32,676 bases of DNA from Candidatus Acetatifactor stercoripullorum (GCA_019114005.1 DXGH01000052.1:1-32676); one strand, 5' to 3'; positions 23,928-32,512 are shown, counted from the first letter of the stretch. Numbers and translations: made by a program. Notes: generated by a model from the letters alone, not told the origin.

Positions 23928-23946
23928 TGAGAAGATTTTCCGATAA
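23920..23946 (+). promoter_or_regulatory. Sigma-28-like promoter for flaG-fliD-fliS
   Basis: TAAT (23920-23923), 15 bp, TCCGATAA (23939-23946) departs from the flgM promoter only by TAAT for TAAA and T for the first G. The -35 lies in the T-tract of the terminator of cassette 1, so the flagellar operon regains its own start right after the inserted genes. It is 91 bp upstream of flaG. Confidence 0.6.
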
Positions 23947-24037
23947 AATCTGTAGAAACTTGGTTTTGACTTTTTATGGACTACAGAACAAGCGGTGTAA
24001 ACGGAAAGCACCGTATTTTCACACGGAGGTGACTAAA

Positions 24038-24460
24038 ATGGCAGTTGAACCATTAGGAAGTGTAATGAGCGTACAGGCACAGAGCACAGCAGTACAGAAA
24101 CAGACGACAACAGAAAGGCCGGAGGCAGCGGCAAACAGTGTGCAGCCGGTGGAAAAGGTAGACAAAACCACGGCGGTGGTGGAAAATTCCCAGAGCAAGG
24201 GGCAGGCAGACAACACTGCTTCCCAGGGGCAGGAACAAACCAATATGGAGCAGATCAAAAAGGCCCTGGAAAAGCTTAACAAAAGCATGGATCATGCGGA
24301 GGCTGTGTATGGCATCCACGAGGGAACCAACCGGGTTATGATCAAAATCATAGACAAAGACACGAAAGAAGTGATTAGAGAGCTGCCACCCGAAAAGACA
24401 TTGAATATGATTGCCAAGGTGTGGGAGCTGGCGGGACTTTTGGTGGATGAAAGAAGGTAA
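24038..24460 (+). CDS. flaG: FlaG family protein
   Basis: This 140-residue protein has a low-complexity N-terminal half rich in Gln, Thr, Ala and Val. The C-terminal FlaG domain carries MEQIKKALEKLNKSMDHAEA, then VYGIHEGTNRVMIKIIDKDT and EVIRELPPEKTLNMIAKVWE. FlaG proteins influence filament length and usually precede fliD, as here. The ATG at 24038 follows GGAGGTG. An upstream in-frame GTG at 23897 lies inside a terminator and would add 47 unrelated residues, so it is rejected. FliD begins 20 bp after its stop. Confidence 0.9.
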   Translation: MAVEPLGSVMSVQAQSTAVQKQTTTERPEAAANSVQPVEKVDKTTAVVENSQSKGQADNTASQGQEQTNMEQIKKALEKLNKSMDHAEAVYGIHEGTNRVMIKIIDKDTKEVIRELPPEKTLNMIAKVWELAGLLVDERR

Positions 24461-24480
24461 AGGAACAGGAGGATTTTAAT

Positions 24481-26613
24481 ATGGCATTGCGTTTAACCGG
24501 ACTGATGTCTGGAATTGATACGGAAAGTGTCATTCAGGAGCTGGTGGCTGCAAAGCAGACCAAGGTGGATGATGCAAAAAAAGCACAGACCAAGCTTTCT
24601 TGGAAGCAGGACGCCTGGAAGGCACTGAATACAAAATTAAAGAATCTTCAGTCAAAATATCTGAGTGTTATGCGTTTCTCAGACTCTTACAGCAAGCGCA
24701 CTACATCGGTGTCCAACAGCAGCATTGTCAGCGTGATTACCGGTGATAATGCGGTAAACGGCGTACAGTCCCTGCAGGTGAACCAGCTGGCGAAAACCGG
24801 ATATCTTACTGGAAAGGACATAGCGGGAGCGGATGGCTCGGAGCTGACGGCCCTTTCCAAGGTAGGAGACATTGATGGAGGTCTTGCAGCGGGAGAGACC
24901 GGCGTGATCACAGTGACGGCAGGAGACAAAAGCGTGGAGATCACCATAAACAGTGAGACCACGATTTCTGATCTTTTAACCCAGATTCAGGATGCTGGGC
25001 TCAATGCAAACTTTGACGCAAAGCAGCAGCGGTTTTTTATCAGCTCCAAGGAGTCCGGCGCAAGCAATGATTTCAGCATCACTGCGTCGGATGCAAACGG
25101 AGATAAGGCCCTTGCCGCTTTGGGATTGAAGGTAAACTTAAACAGCGATGAGGCTACTCTGAAAGAGTATACAGAATGGGCTTCCTACTATAAGGGAGAT
25201 AAAGCTGCAACTCTTGCTGAAATCAATAAAAACAAGTTAATTGACAAAGCAGTGGCTTCCCGGGTAAACTCCTATCTGGAACAGTATAAGAGCCTGGCGG
25301 CCTCCCGGGATGCGGCGGAAAAGAAGATTCAGGAGATTAACGACAAATATGCGGGCACTACTCTTTTACCCGCAGATGAGTATGCTTCTCAGCTGGAGGA
25401 AAAGAATGAGCAGATAGCACAGCTGGAAGAGAGTATGAAGAATATGGAAGGGGATGACCTTGCAGAGGCGGAGGAAAAGCTGAAAGCCCTGAAGGAAGAG
25501 GCGGAGGAAATCACTGCCAAAAAGACGGATGCGGAAACCCTGGCGGCACAGCAGAAAAGCGTAAGCGATATTCAGGATCAGATGGATGAGATCGAGAAGT
25601 ATGTGACGATTACGGAGGGAGTGGATGGGGAAGGAAATCCCACCTACAGCGCTGTGGAAACGGCTGAGCTCAGGTCAGAGGTGGAGGATTCTTATTATAA
25701 CAAGGCTAAATATGCCTCTGAGGTAATGTCCAAGCATGATGAGAATGACACTACTGCCACTGGAGCTACCAAGGTGTCCGGACAGGATGCGGAGATTACC
25801 TTAAATGGCGCTGTGTTTACCAATAATACCAATGTGTTTGAGATTAATGGCCTTACCTTTACGGCGTTAAGCGAGACAAAGGACGGAGAGAGCGTCACCA
25901 TCACTACTCAGGACGATACAGAAGGCATCTACGATATGATAAAGGATTTCCTGACGGAATATAATTCTATTATCAACGAGATGGATAAGCTGTACAACGC
26001 GGATTCTGCCTCCGGGTATGAGCCCTTGACGGACGATGAAAAGGATGCCATGTCTGAGAGTGAGATTGAGGACTGGGAGACCAAGATCAAGGATGCCCTT
26101 CTGCGTAGGGATTCCAATCTCTCCAGCGTAAGCTCTGTTTTGAAATCTATCATGTCTGCGGGCATTGAAGTGAATGGAAAGACTATGTATCTGTCTGACT
26201 TTGGCATCAGCACTTTGGGCTATTTTGAGGCGGCGGACAATGAGAAGAACGCTTATCATATTGATGGAGATGAGGATGATGAATATACCTCAGCCAATGC
26301 AGATAAGCTTCTTGGCATGATTTCCAACGATCCGGATACGGTAATCTCCTTCTTCTCACAGCTGTCCAGAAATCTCTACTCCAAGATGACGGAACTGTCC
26401 TCCTCGGTGGACGGCTACCGAAGCTATGGCAGCTTTTATGACGATAAGAAGATGAAGGAGGACTATGACGACTATACCACTCAGATTGCAGAGCTTGAGG
26501 AAAAGCTTGCAGATTACGAGGATAAGTGGTATGCTAAGTTTGCAGCGATGGAGACGGCTTTGGCAAAACTGCAAAGTAACGTCAGCGCTGTGACAAGCTT
26601 ATTAGGAGGTTGA
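24481..26613 (+). CDS. fliD: Flagellar filament cap protein FliD
   Basis: This 710-residue protein starts MALRLTGLMSGIDTESVIQE, the FliD N-terminal signature, and keeps SWKQDAWKALNTKLKNLQSK. A highly charged coiled coil occupies about 260-370, then a FliD C-terminal domain with ITLNGAVFTNNTNVFEINGL and DFLTEYNSIINEMDKLYNA. The C-terminal helix ends in AKLQSNVSAVTSLLGG. FliD caps the growing filament and folds incoming flagellin. It is larger than E. coli FliD (about 470) because of the coiled-coil insertion. AGGAGG precedes the ATG, and fliS follows after 4 bp. Confidence 0.94.
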   Translation: MALRLTGLMSGIDTESVIQELVAAKQTKVDDAKKAQTKLSWKQDAWKALNTKLKNLQSKYLSVMRFSDSYSKRTTSVSNSSIVSVITGDNAVNGVQSLQVNQLAKTGYLTGKDIAGADGSELTALSKVGDIDGGLAAGETGVITVTAGDKSVEITINSETTISDLLTQIQDAGLNANFDAKQQRFFISSKESGASNDFSITASDANGDKALAALGLKVNLNSDEATLKEYTEWASYYKGDKAATLAEINKNKLIDKAVASRVNSYLEQYKSLAASRDAAEKKIQEINDKYAGTTLLPADEYASQLEEKNEQIAQLEESMKNMEGDDLAEAEEKLKALKEEAEEITAKKTDAETLAAQQKSVSDIQDQMDEIEKYVTITEGVDGEGNPTYSAVETAELRSEVEDSYYNKAKYASEVMSKHDENDTTATGATKVSGQDAEITLNGAVFTNNTNVFEINGLTFTALSETKDGESVTITTQDDTEGIYDMIKDFLTEYNSIINEMDKLYNADSASGYEPLTDDEKDAMSESEIEDWETKIKDALLRRDSNLSSVSSVLKSIMSAGIEVNGKTMYLSDFGISTLGYFEAADNEKNAYHIDGDEDDEYTSANADKLLGMISNDPDTVISFFSQLSRNLYSKMTELSSSVDGYRSYGSFYDDKKMKEDYDDYTTQIAELEEKLADYEDKWYAKFAAMETALAKLQSNVSAVTSLLGG

Positions 26614-26617
26614 CCAT

Positions 26618-27004
26618 ATGGCATTGCCCAATGCTTATGCCCAATATAATAACAGCAAGATTCTGACGGCGTCTCCGGCAGAATTGACCCTGATGCTTTA
26701 TGAGGGGGCTATCAAATTCTGCAATATTGCAGAAATAGCCGTAGAGCAGAAGGACATTCCCAAGGCGCATTCCAATATTCGCAAGGTACAGCAGATCATA
26801 GAGTATCTGCGCCAGACTCTTGATATGAAATATCCGGTAGCCCAGGACTTCGAACGGGTCTATGTGTATCTGGAGAAGCGCCTGGTGGAGGCGAACATAA
26901 AGAAGGATAAAGGGATACTGGCAGAGATCAATACCCATCTGCATTCCATGCGGGATATGTGGAAAGAGGTTATGCGTATTAACAGGGAGAAAGGAATCGT
27001 ATAG
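26618..27004 (+). CDS. fliS: Flagellar export chaperone FliS
   Basis: This 128-residue, four-helix FliS starts MALPNAYAQYNNSKILTASP, followed by ELTLMLYEGAIKFC, the conserved helix that binds the flagellin C-terminus. It keeps flagellin unpolymerised in the cytoplasm before export. AGGAGG lies upstream of the ATG. Its TAG stop overlaps the GTG start of the next gene by one base (TAGTG), coupling their translation. Its last 11 codons recur as a relic after csrA. Confidence 0.95.
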   Translation: MALPNAYAQYNNSKILTASPAELTLMLYEGAIKFCNIAEIAVEQKDIPKAHSNIRKVQQIIEYLRQTLDMKYPVAQDFERVYVYLEKRLVEANIKKDKGILAEINTHLHSMRDMWKEVMRINREKGIV

Positions 27005-27477
27005 TGGAGACACAGCTGGATATTTTGTCGGAAACGCTGGATAAAAAGCTTCTGGTTCTGAAAAGGATACAGGAATATAACAAGGTTCAGGAGCAAAGCT
27101 TCCAGAATGGACAGGCAAAGCTGCAGGATTTTGACGAAGCGGTGGAAGAGAAGGGCAGGCTGATAGAGGAGCTTAACCGGCTGGATGAGGGATTTGAGCT
27201 TTTGTATGAAAGGTTAAGCCAGGAATTAAAGGATAACAGACAAAAGTATGCCCGTCAGATCAAGGCTCTGCAGCAGAAGGTGGCTCAGGTGACGGAGTTG
27301 AGTGTTGTCATCCAGTCTCAGGAGCAGCGGAACAAAAAGCTGGTGGAGGATTTTTTTGCCGGACAGAAGGCACAGATCGGCAAAAACAGAAAGACCTCCA
27401 AGGCGGCTTACGGTTATTACAAAAGCATGAGCGGCGCGAATTTTGCGCAGCCACAGTTTTTTGACGATAAGAAGTAG
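27004..27477 (+). CDS. FliT/FlgN-like flagellar coiled-coil protein (copy 2)
   Basis: This 157-residue helical protein starts at a GTG that shares a base with the fliS stop; AAAGGA eight bases upstream is the likely ribosome binding site. The first 19 residues are identical to those of copy 1. Overall identity is about 86 percent, and the region LVEDFFAGQK to AAYGYYK is almost unchanged. Position after fliD-fliS is where fliT lies in many flagellar operons, which supports a FliD-binding or general export chaperone role; direct sequence proof is lacking. A terminator hairpin starts 7 bp past the stop, closing the flagellar operon. Confidence 0.83.
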   Translation: METQLDILSETLDKKLLVLKRIQEYNKVQEQSFQNGQAKLQDFDEAVEEKGRLIEELNRLDEGFELLYERLSQELKDNRQKYARQIKALQQKVAQVTELSVVIQSQEQRNKKLVEDFFAGQKAQIGKNRKTSKAAYGYYKSMSGANFAQPQFFDDKK

Positions 27478-27483
27478 AAATAG

Positions 27484-27530
27484 AGGCGCTGTCCGTGCAG
27501 ATAAGAATCTGGAGGACGGCGCCTTTCTGG
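27484..27530 (+). terminator. Terminator hairpin after FliT-like copy 2
   Basis: AGGCGCTGTCC (27484-27494) pairs with GGACGGCGCCT (27514-27524) over 11 bp with one G-U pair, followed by TTTCT. It is stronger than its counterpart at copy 1 and ends the flaG-fliD-fliS transcript. Confidence 0.7.
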
Positions 27531-27532
27531 TA

Positions 27533-27561
27533 TTGCATTCTTGTTCTTTTTTTGATATGAT
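27533..27561 (+). promoter_or_regulatory. Sigma-A promoter for defence cassette 2
   Basis: TTGCAT (27533-27538), 17 bp, TATGAT (27556-27561), the same hexamers and spacing as at 20061-20089. The leader before the methyltransferase would be about 130 nt. Confidence 0.7.
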
Positions 27562-27696
27562 GGGAGTGTCAAATTTTTGAAAACGTGGTTCTTATATTTT
27601 CATTTTCTTACCCTTACCGGATTCTGGCTTTTCGCCAAAGTATCACTAAAATTATAAAGAAGGCGTAAAGCAGATTTGGCAGATAGGAGCTTGTAA

Positions 27697-28956
27697 ATGG
27701 CAGAATTGAGATATTTGGATCTTTTCGCTGGGGCAGGAGGGTTGTCAGAGGGATTTACAAGAGCGGGCTTTATACCAGTATCGCATGTGGAAATGGACGC
27801 TTCTGCCTGCTATACATTAAAAACAAGATTAGCTTACAAATGGCTTTTGAATGAAAGAAAATCAGATATCTACGACGCTTATCTCCGTGGGGAGATTACA
27901 AGAGAAGCATTCTATGCGGAAGTGCCAGGGCCGCTGTTGTCCACCGTATTAAATTATGAAATATCATGGGATAATCTTGAAGAAGTATTTGAAAGAATAG
28001 ATGATAATCTGCAAGGTGAAAAAATAGATTTAATTGTAGGGGGGCCTCCTTGTCAAGCATATTCTTTAATTGGGAGAGCCCGTGACGAAAACGGAATGCT
28101 GGGTGATAAAAGAAATTATTTATACAAATTGTATGGGGAATTTTTAAAGAGATACAGACCAGAATATTTTGTGTTTGAAAACGTGACGGGTTTGTTATCT
28201 GCTAAAGATACGGATGGAGAATTGCATTTCGATAAAATGCGTTTTCTGTTTCGGCAGTGCGGATACAGAACAGAGTATAGGATTTTGAATACGGCTGATT
28301 ATGGAGTGCTGCAGAATCGCAAACGTGTTATTTTGATTGGGAAATATGGGAACGATGAGAATTTCTATCCTGAAATACCAAAAGTAAAACGAAAATATCT
28401 TGTAGGCGAAATTTTTAAGGATCTGCCTTTTTTAAAAGCAGGAGACGGAAGCGCCAGACCCGTCGAAACAAAGGGCTATCAGGGGCATTACCTGTATGAG
28501 TCTGGAATAAAGCAGATGGAACATCAAATGGTTACATTTCATTATGCTAGGCCGAACACGGAGCAGGATAAGGAGATTTATAGAATTGCTGTAAATTTAT
28601 GGAATGACCGTCATAAGAGATTAAGCTATACAGATCTGCCACCGCATTTACAGTCTCAGAATAATAAGGAGTCCTTTCTGGATCGGTTTAAGGTTGTGGC
28701 TGGTGATATCGACTGCTCGCAGACTGTAGTGGCGCATATTGCAAAGGATGGCCACTATTTTATTCATCCCGATATTTTACAGAACAGATCCCTGACTCCT
28801 AGAGAAGCAGCAAGGCTGCAGACATTTCCGGATGATTATTATTTTGAGTCTATATCAGGAAAACCGTCAAGAACAACTGCATATAAACAAATTGGGAATG
28901 CAGTTCCCGTCTGTATGGCTGAAAGGGTTGCGAGAGCGCTGAAGGAATGTTGGTAG
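27697..28956 (+). CDS. C5-cytosine DNA methyltransferase (cassette 2)
   Basis: This 419-residue Dcm-type enzyme has motif I YLDLFAGAGGLSEGF near the N-terminus, motif IV GGPPCQAYS with catalytic Cys119, motif VI FENV with Glu161, motif VIII QNRKRV, and motifs IX-X RSLTPREAARLQTFP and YKQIGNAVP at the C-terminus. The recognition domain is the segment at about 240-360. All catalytic motifs are intact, so it should methylate cytosine at C5. AGGAG lies upstream of the ATG. No restriction endonuclease of a known type follows; instead come a GHKL ATPase gene after 33 bp and a receiver-like gene. Codon use is AT-rich, as in cassette 1. Confidence 0.95.
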   Translation: MAELRYLDLFAGAGGLSEGFTRAGFIPVSHVEMDASACYTLKTRLAYKWLLNERKSDIYDAYLRGEITREAFYAEVPGPLLSTVLNYEISWDNLEEVFERIDDNLQGEKIDLIVGGPPCQAYSLIGRARDENGMLGDKRNYLYKLYGEFLKRYRPEYFVFENVTGLLSAKDTDGELHFDKMRFLFRQCGYRTEYRILNTADYGVLQNRKRVILIGKYGNDENFYPEIPKVKRKYLVGEIFKDLPFLKAGDGSARPVETKGYQGHYLYESGIKQMEHQMVTFHYARPNTEQDKEIYRIAVNLWNDRHKRLSYTDLPPHLQSQNNKESFLDRFKVVAGDIDCSQTVVAHIAKDGHYFIHPDILQNRSLTPREAARLQTFPDDYYFESISGKPSRTTAYKQIGNAVPVCMAERVARALKECW

Positions 28957-28989
28957 AAGATTGATTCATGCTGGAAGGGTGGAATTCAT

Positions 28990-31077
28990 ATGCTGCAGAT
29001 GCCGTTTAAACCAAGAGCACAGATTTTGCTGCAATTAGGCGAACAGCTGATTAAAAATGAGAATATAGCCATATTGGAGCTGGTAAAAAACGCATATGAT
29101 GCTGATGCGAAAAAGGCAGTGGTTTATATGCATTCCGTAGATGACAAGGATATCGGCTATATTGAAATCTATGATGACGGCTGTGGAATGAGCATAGATA
29201 TAATAAGAGATATCTGGATGGAGCCAGGAAACAGCCATAAAAAGGAAGTAGTGGAACGCAAGGAGCGTTCAGAATTGGGGAGACTGCCGATTGGAGAAAA
29301 AGGCATTGGCCGATTTGGCGTACACAAATTGGGAAAAGTGATCGAGCTTGTGTCAAGGATGGAGGGAAAGCAAGAGGTTGCTCTGAATATTGATTGGAGA
29401 ATATTCGAGAATGCAGAATATCTGTCAGATATAAAAATAGATATTCACGAAAGAGCGCCTGAAGTTTTCAAGGATGGAAAGACAGGGACATATATTAGAA
29501 TCCGAAAATTATCAACGGATTGGACCAGAGGTATGCTCCGAAATCTGCACAGGGCCCTCACAGCGTTAAATTCGCCTTTTGATTCAAACCAATCCTTTGA
29601 AGCGGTTTTAAAGACAGATAAACCTGAATGGCTAGACGGGCTGATCAGCTTTAAAGACATAAAGGAATATGCGCTGTTTGAATGCGAAATGAAGCTTGAA
29701 AAAAAGGTAATTTCAAGGTTTGAATATAATTTCAGGCCATATGATGTGATGCAGGGCATACATAAGCGAAAGGTTCTGTTTGATTCGCCTGTTGAAATGC
29801 GTAAGCGTGTGAAAAGGAATGGGAAAAATGATTTTGAGGAGATAGATTTATCAAAATATGAGATAGGTGATATCACAATAAAAATATATGCCTTTGACAG
29901 GGACTCAAATATTTTGAACAATTATATTTCCGACAAGGCTGCATTTAAAAATTATTTAAATGAAAATGGCGGAATCAGCGTATTCAGGGATGGAATGCGC
30001 ATTTTGGATTATGGAGAGCCGGATAACGACTGGCTGGGGCTGGATTTAAAGAGAGTAAATGCACCTACGAAAACCTTAAGCAATAATATTATTCTGGGAG
30101 CAGTTTATCTGGACAGAGATCGAAGCGGTGCTTTAAAAGAGAAGGCTAACCGGGAGGGTTTTATAGAAGATGAAGCATACTATTGTTTTAAGGACGCCGT
30201 CGAATTTGCTCTTGGACAGTTTACCGCACAAAGAAATATTGATAAAGAAGCTATGAGGATTTCTCTTTCCGGAGGGGCTAAAGAACCTGTAAAGGAGGAA
30301 ATCTCTGAAATAAGAAAAACTATTTCTAACGCACAAATGGATAAGGCTCTAAAGGCTCAACTGGAAAATTCTCTTATGAAGGTAGAAAACGAGCTGGAGT
30401 TTCTGAAACAGAGGTATATTAAGACCGCTAATGCCGGCATGAGCTATGGAATTGTCATTCATGAGATTGAAAAAATAATTAACGAATTGAAAATAGCAGT
30501 AAAAGAAGAAGGCACATCAAGAAAAATAAAAACGCTGGCAGTCCATTTGTCACGGGTGGTTGACAGCTATGCGGAATTGTTAAGGAACAAAAGCAAAACG
30601 GTAAATAGCCTGATCGATATTATAAAGCAAGCTTTGTTTAGTGTGGAATATCGTTTGGACGCCCATAAAATAGAGGTCGTTGACGATTATTCTGGATTTA
30701 AAGGGAGTGCAGAAGTCAAATGCGCGTCCAATATGATAGTGGGGGCAATTATTAATATAATTGACAATTCTATTTACTGGACTACCTATGCAAAAAAGCC
30801 TGAGCGTAAGATCCTGTTCAAAATCACAGAGGAAATAGAAGGGTTTATCGGTATTGTAATTGCTGACAATGGGATTGGCTTTAAAATATCTGGAGAAGAT
30901 GCAATAAAACCATTTGTCACAACCAAAACAGATGGATTGGGACTGGGATTAAATATTGTCAGTGAAATTATGGCTGCGCAGAACGGAACTATCATCTTTC
31001 CGGAGAAAGGGGATGTTGATCTGCCTCAGGAGTTTCAAAGCGGAGCGACAGTAATGTTGGCATTTGCGAAGGAGTAA
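28990..31077 (+). CDS. Protein with two GHKL ATPase domains and a kinase-like H-box (cassette 2)
   Basis: The 695-residue protein holds two ATP-binding folds of the Hsp90/MutL/histidine-kinase class. The N-terminal one has ELVKN (Glu30, Asn34), DGCGM (63-67) and GEKGIGRFG (102-110), an Hsp90/MORC-like set with a candidate catalytic Glu. After a middle domain (about 170-410) and a coiled coil (about 435-475) comes GIVIHEIEKIINELK with His491, resembling the H-box of a DHp dimerisation helix. The C-terminal fold has INIIDN (N-box, 588-593), DNGIG (626-630) and TTKTDGLGLGL (644-654), as in histidine kinases. No membrane segment is seen. GHKL ATPases are known partners of methyltransferases in restriction-modification loci (MORC-related class). 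The next gene has a receiver-like domain, suggesting phosphorelay. Confidence 0.85.
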   Translation: MLQMPFKPRAQILLQLGEQLIKNENIAILELVKNAYDADAKKAVVYMHSVDDKDIGYIEIYDDGCGMSIDIIRDIWMEPGNSHKKEVVERKERSELGRLPIGEKGIGRFGVHKLGKVIELVSRMEGKQEVALNIDWRIFENAEYLSDIKIDIHERAPEVFKDGKTGTYIRIRKLSTDWTRGMLRNLHRALTALNSPFDSNQSFEAVLKTDKPEWLDGLISFKDIKEYALFECEMKLEKKVISRFEYNFRPYDVMQGIHKRKVLFDSPVEMRKRVKRNGKNDFEEIDLSKYEIGDITIKIYAFDRDSNILNNYISDKAAFKNYLNENGGISVFRDGMRILDYGEPDNDWLGLDLKRVNAPTKTLSNNIILGAVYLDRDRSGALKEKANREGFIEDEAYYCFKDAVEFALGQFTAQRNIDKEAMRISLSGGAKEPVKEEISEIRKTISNAQMDKALKAQLENSLMKVENELEFLKQRYIKTANAGMSYGIVIHEIEKIINELKIAVKEEGTSRKIKTLAVHLSRVVDSYAELLRNKSKTVNSLIDIIKQALFSVEYRLDAHKIEVVDDYSGFKGSAEVKCASNMIVGAIINIIDNSIYWTTYAKKPERKILFKITEEIEGFIGIVIADNGIGFKISGEDAIKPFVTTKTDGLGLGLNIVSEIMAAQNGTIIFPEKGDVDLPQEFQSGATVMLAFAKE

Positions 31078-31081
31078 AAGG

Positions 31082-32512
31082 ATGGATAATTTACCAAACG
31101 GGGGAAAGGTAGTAATTGTGGATGATTGCTTCCATGAAATATTACCGCTGATAAACATTTTAAACAGGAATGCGATTCCTATCATTTACTTTACGGGAAA
31201 GGCCAGCGAGCTGCCGCAAAAACCGATGGAAGGCATAAGAGTGTTTTTTTTGGATTTGCGGTTTTCTACAAATACGGACGCCAAGACAATTATCTCAAAT
31301 GCCTGTAATATCCTAAATACGGTTCTGGGAAAAAATAACGGCCCATATTTGCTGATCATCTGGAGCAGTACAGGAAAAGAGTATAGGGATGAGCTGGAAA
31401 AAGCATTGGAGGAGAAGATATACAGACCGGAATTCATTTTATATCTGTCGAAAGCAGATTATTTCCAGACAAAGGACAGCGCTGCATATTCTTTGGTGGA
31501 TGATATCGAGAAAATATTGACAGACAGCGAGGTTGAAAATGCGGAAGGAATTATGAAAAAGATAACGGCCAGGGTTATCGCTGACGAGGATGAGAGTGAA
31601 AAAATATTTATTCCCTCAAGTATGGACAAGCTTCAGCAGGAATTATATGACGGACTGAAAAACGCAGGACTGCTTTCGCTTTTCATTTTATGGGAAAACA
31701 CGGTCAGGAATTCCGCGCATAAAGCCGTAAATGAAATTTTTTCACAGATACCGAAGTCAATCCCTACAGAAAAAAAGCTGCCCGCAATGGCGTATTATTT
31801 GGCCAAAAACCGATTGGAGAAGCAATTTGAAACAGTGGAAGAAAAGGACAGGCTGCGTGCGGCATTGATGGAAATGAATGAATTGTACGCCTACTTTTAT
31901 TCGGAAGATGTGGTCAAACTGCCTGTTGATGGATTTTTGCCAATTAATATTCAAAAAAATACAGAATTAGTCCCTTCGCAGGCAAAATTCAACTCGTGGA
32001 AAATGATTTCTCCTATTTATAAGAAAGACGCCCCTGGCAATATATATGAAGACAAGAGCAGGCTGTTCCAATTTTTCCATTTGATCAAGGATTATAACAA
32101 TGAGGAAAAGTATGAGGAAGCAGCGCGGAAGCTGAGGGACGATGAGCGAATTCTGTATATTGGGGTAAATGTAAACGGCGAATGCGAAACAGCCCATAAC
32201 AAGTATCCAGTTATCAGGGTCACGCCAGGTATCCTGATCCCCTGTGATGTTTACAAGGAATATGAGAGCGGCGGGATGCTGAAAGCAATCAATAAGGCAG
32301 GGGACTACATTTTCCATGAGTTTGATTCCGTGGAATATGAAGGAAAAGAATACAGCCTGTTGTTTAACTTGAACCAAAGCACCTTTCTGTGCAAGGAAGA
32401 GCTTGAGGATATCCAAGTATATTTTACGCTGCATCGAAAATACTACCTAAAGCTCCGCCAAGCCCTTGCCGCTGATTTTGCGAAGCAGGGTGTAGATTTA
32501 TATGGCGGCTGA
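31082..32512 (+). CDS. Receiver-like domain protein with unknown C-terminal region (cassette 2)
   Basis: The 476-residue protein starts at ATG 31082, which has AAGGAG upstream, four bases after the GHKL stop. An in-frame ATG at 31064 lies inside the upstream gene. Residues 8-126 follow the response-regulator receiver plan: KVVIVDD (Asp14, Asp15), FFLDLRF (Asp58, candidate phospho-acceptor), IIWSSTG (Ser95/Ser96) and YLSKAD (Lys124). Spacing is normal, but the sequence is remote from standard CheY-like domains. The remaining 350 residues are mostly helical up to about 290, then mixed alpha/beta with VRVTPGILIPCDV-like strands. I recognise no nuclease, protease or membrane motif there. Being the last gene of the cassette, it is the best candidate for the effector or its switch. 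Confidence 0.8.
   Translation: MDNLPNGGKVVIVDDCFHEILPLINILNRNAIPIIYFTGKASELPQKPMEGIRVFFLDLRFSTNTDAKTIISNACNILNTVLGKNNGPYLLIIWSSTGKEYRDELEKALEEKIYRPEFILYLSKADYFQTKDSAAYSLVDDIEKILTDSEVENAEGIMKKITARVIADEDESEKIFIPSSMDKLQQELYDGLKNAGLLSLFILWENTVRNSAHKAVNEIFSQIPKSIPTEKKLPAMAYYLAKNRLEKQFETVEEKDRLRAALMEMNELYAYFYSEDVVKLPVDGFLPINIQKNTELVPSQAKFNSWKMISPIYKKDAPGNIYEDKSRLFQFFHLIKDYNNEEKYEEAARKLRDDERILYIGVNVNGECETAHNKYPVIRVTPGILIPCDVYKEYESGGMLKAINKAGDYIFHEFDSVEYEGKEYSLLFNLNQSTFLCKEELEDIQVYFTLHRKYYLKLRQALAADFAKQGVDLYGG

Larger units (their letters stand above)
26963..27665 (+). repeat. Direct repeat copy 2 (fliS tail, FliT-like gene, terminator, promoter, leader)
   Basis: Partner of 19477-20186. Here the left end is the natural fliS 3' end, so this is the ancestral setting and copy 1 is displaced. 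The right end at AGGCG (27661-27665) is only about 30 bp before the cytosine methyltransferase start. Confidence 0.85.

Noticed and set aside
23897..24037. Extended GTG start for flaG
   Set aside because: The extra 47 codons overlap a terminator stem and the sigma-28 promoter, and GGAGGTG stands before the ATG at 24038.
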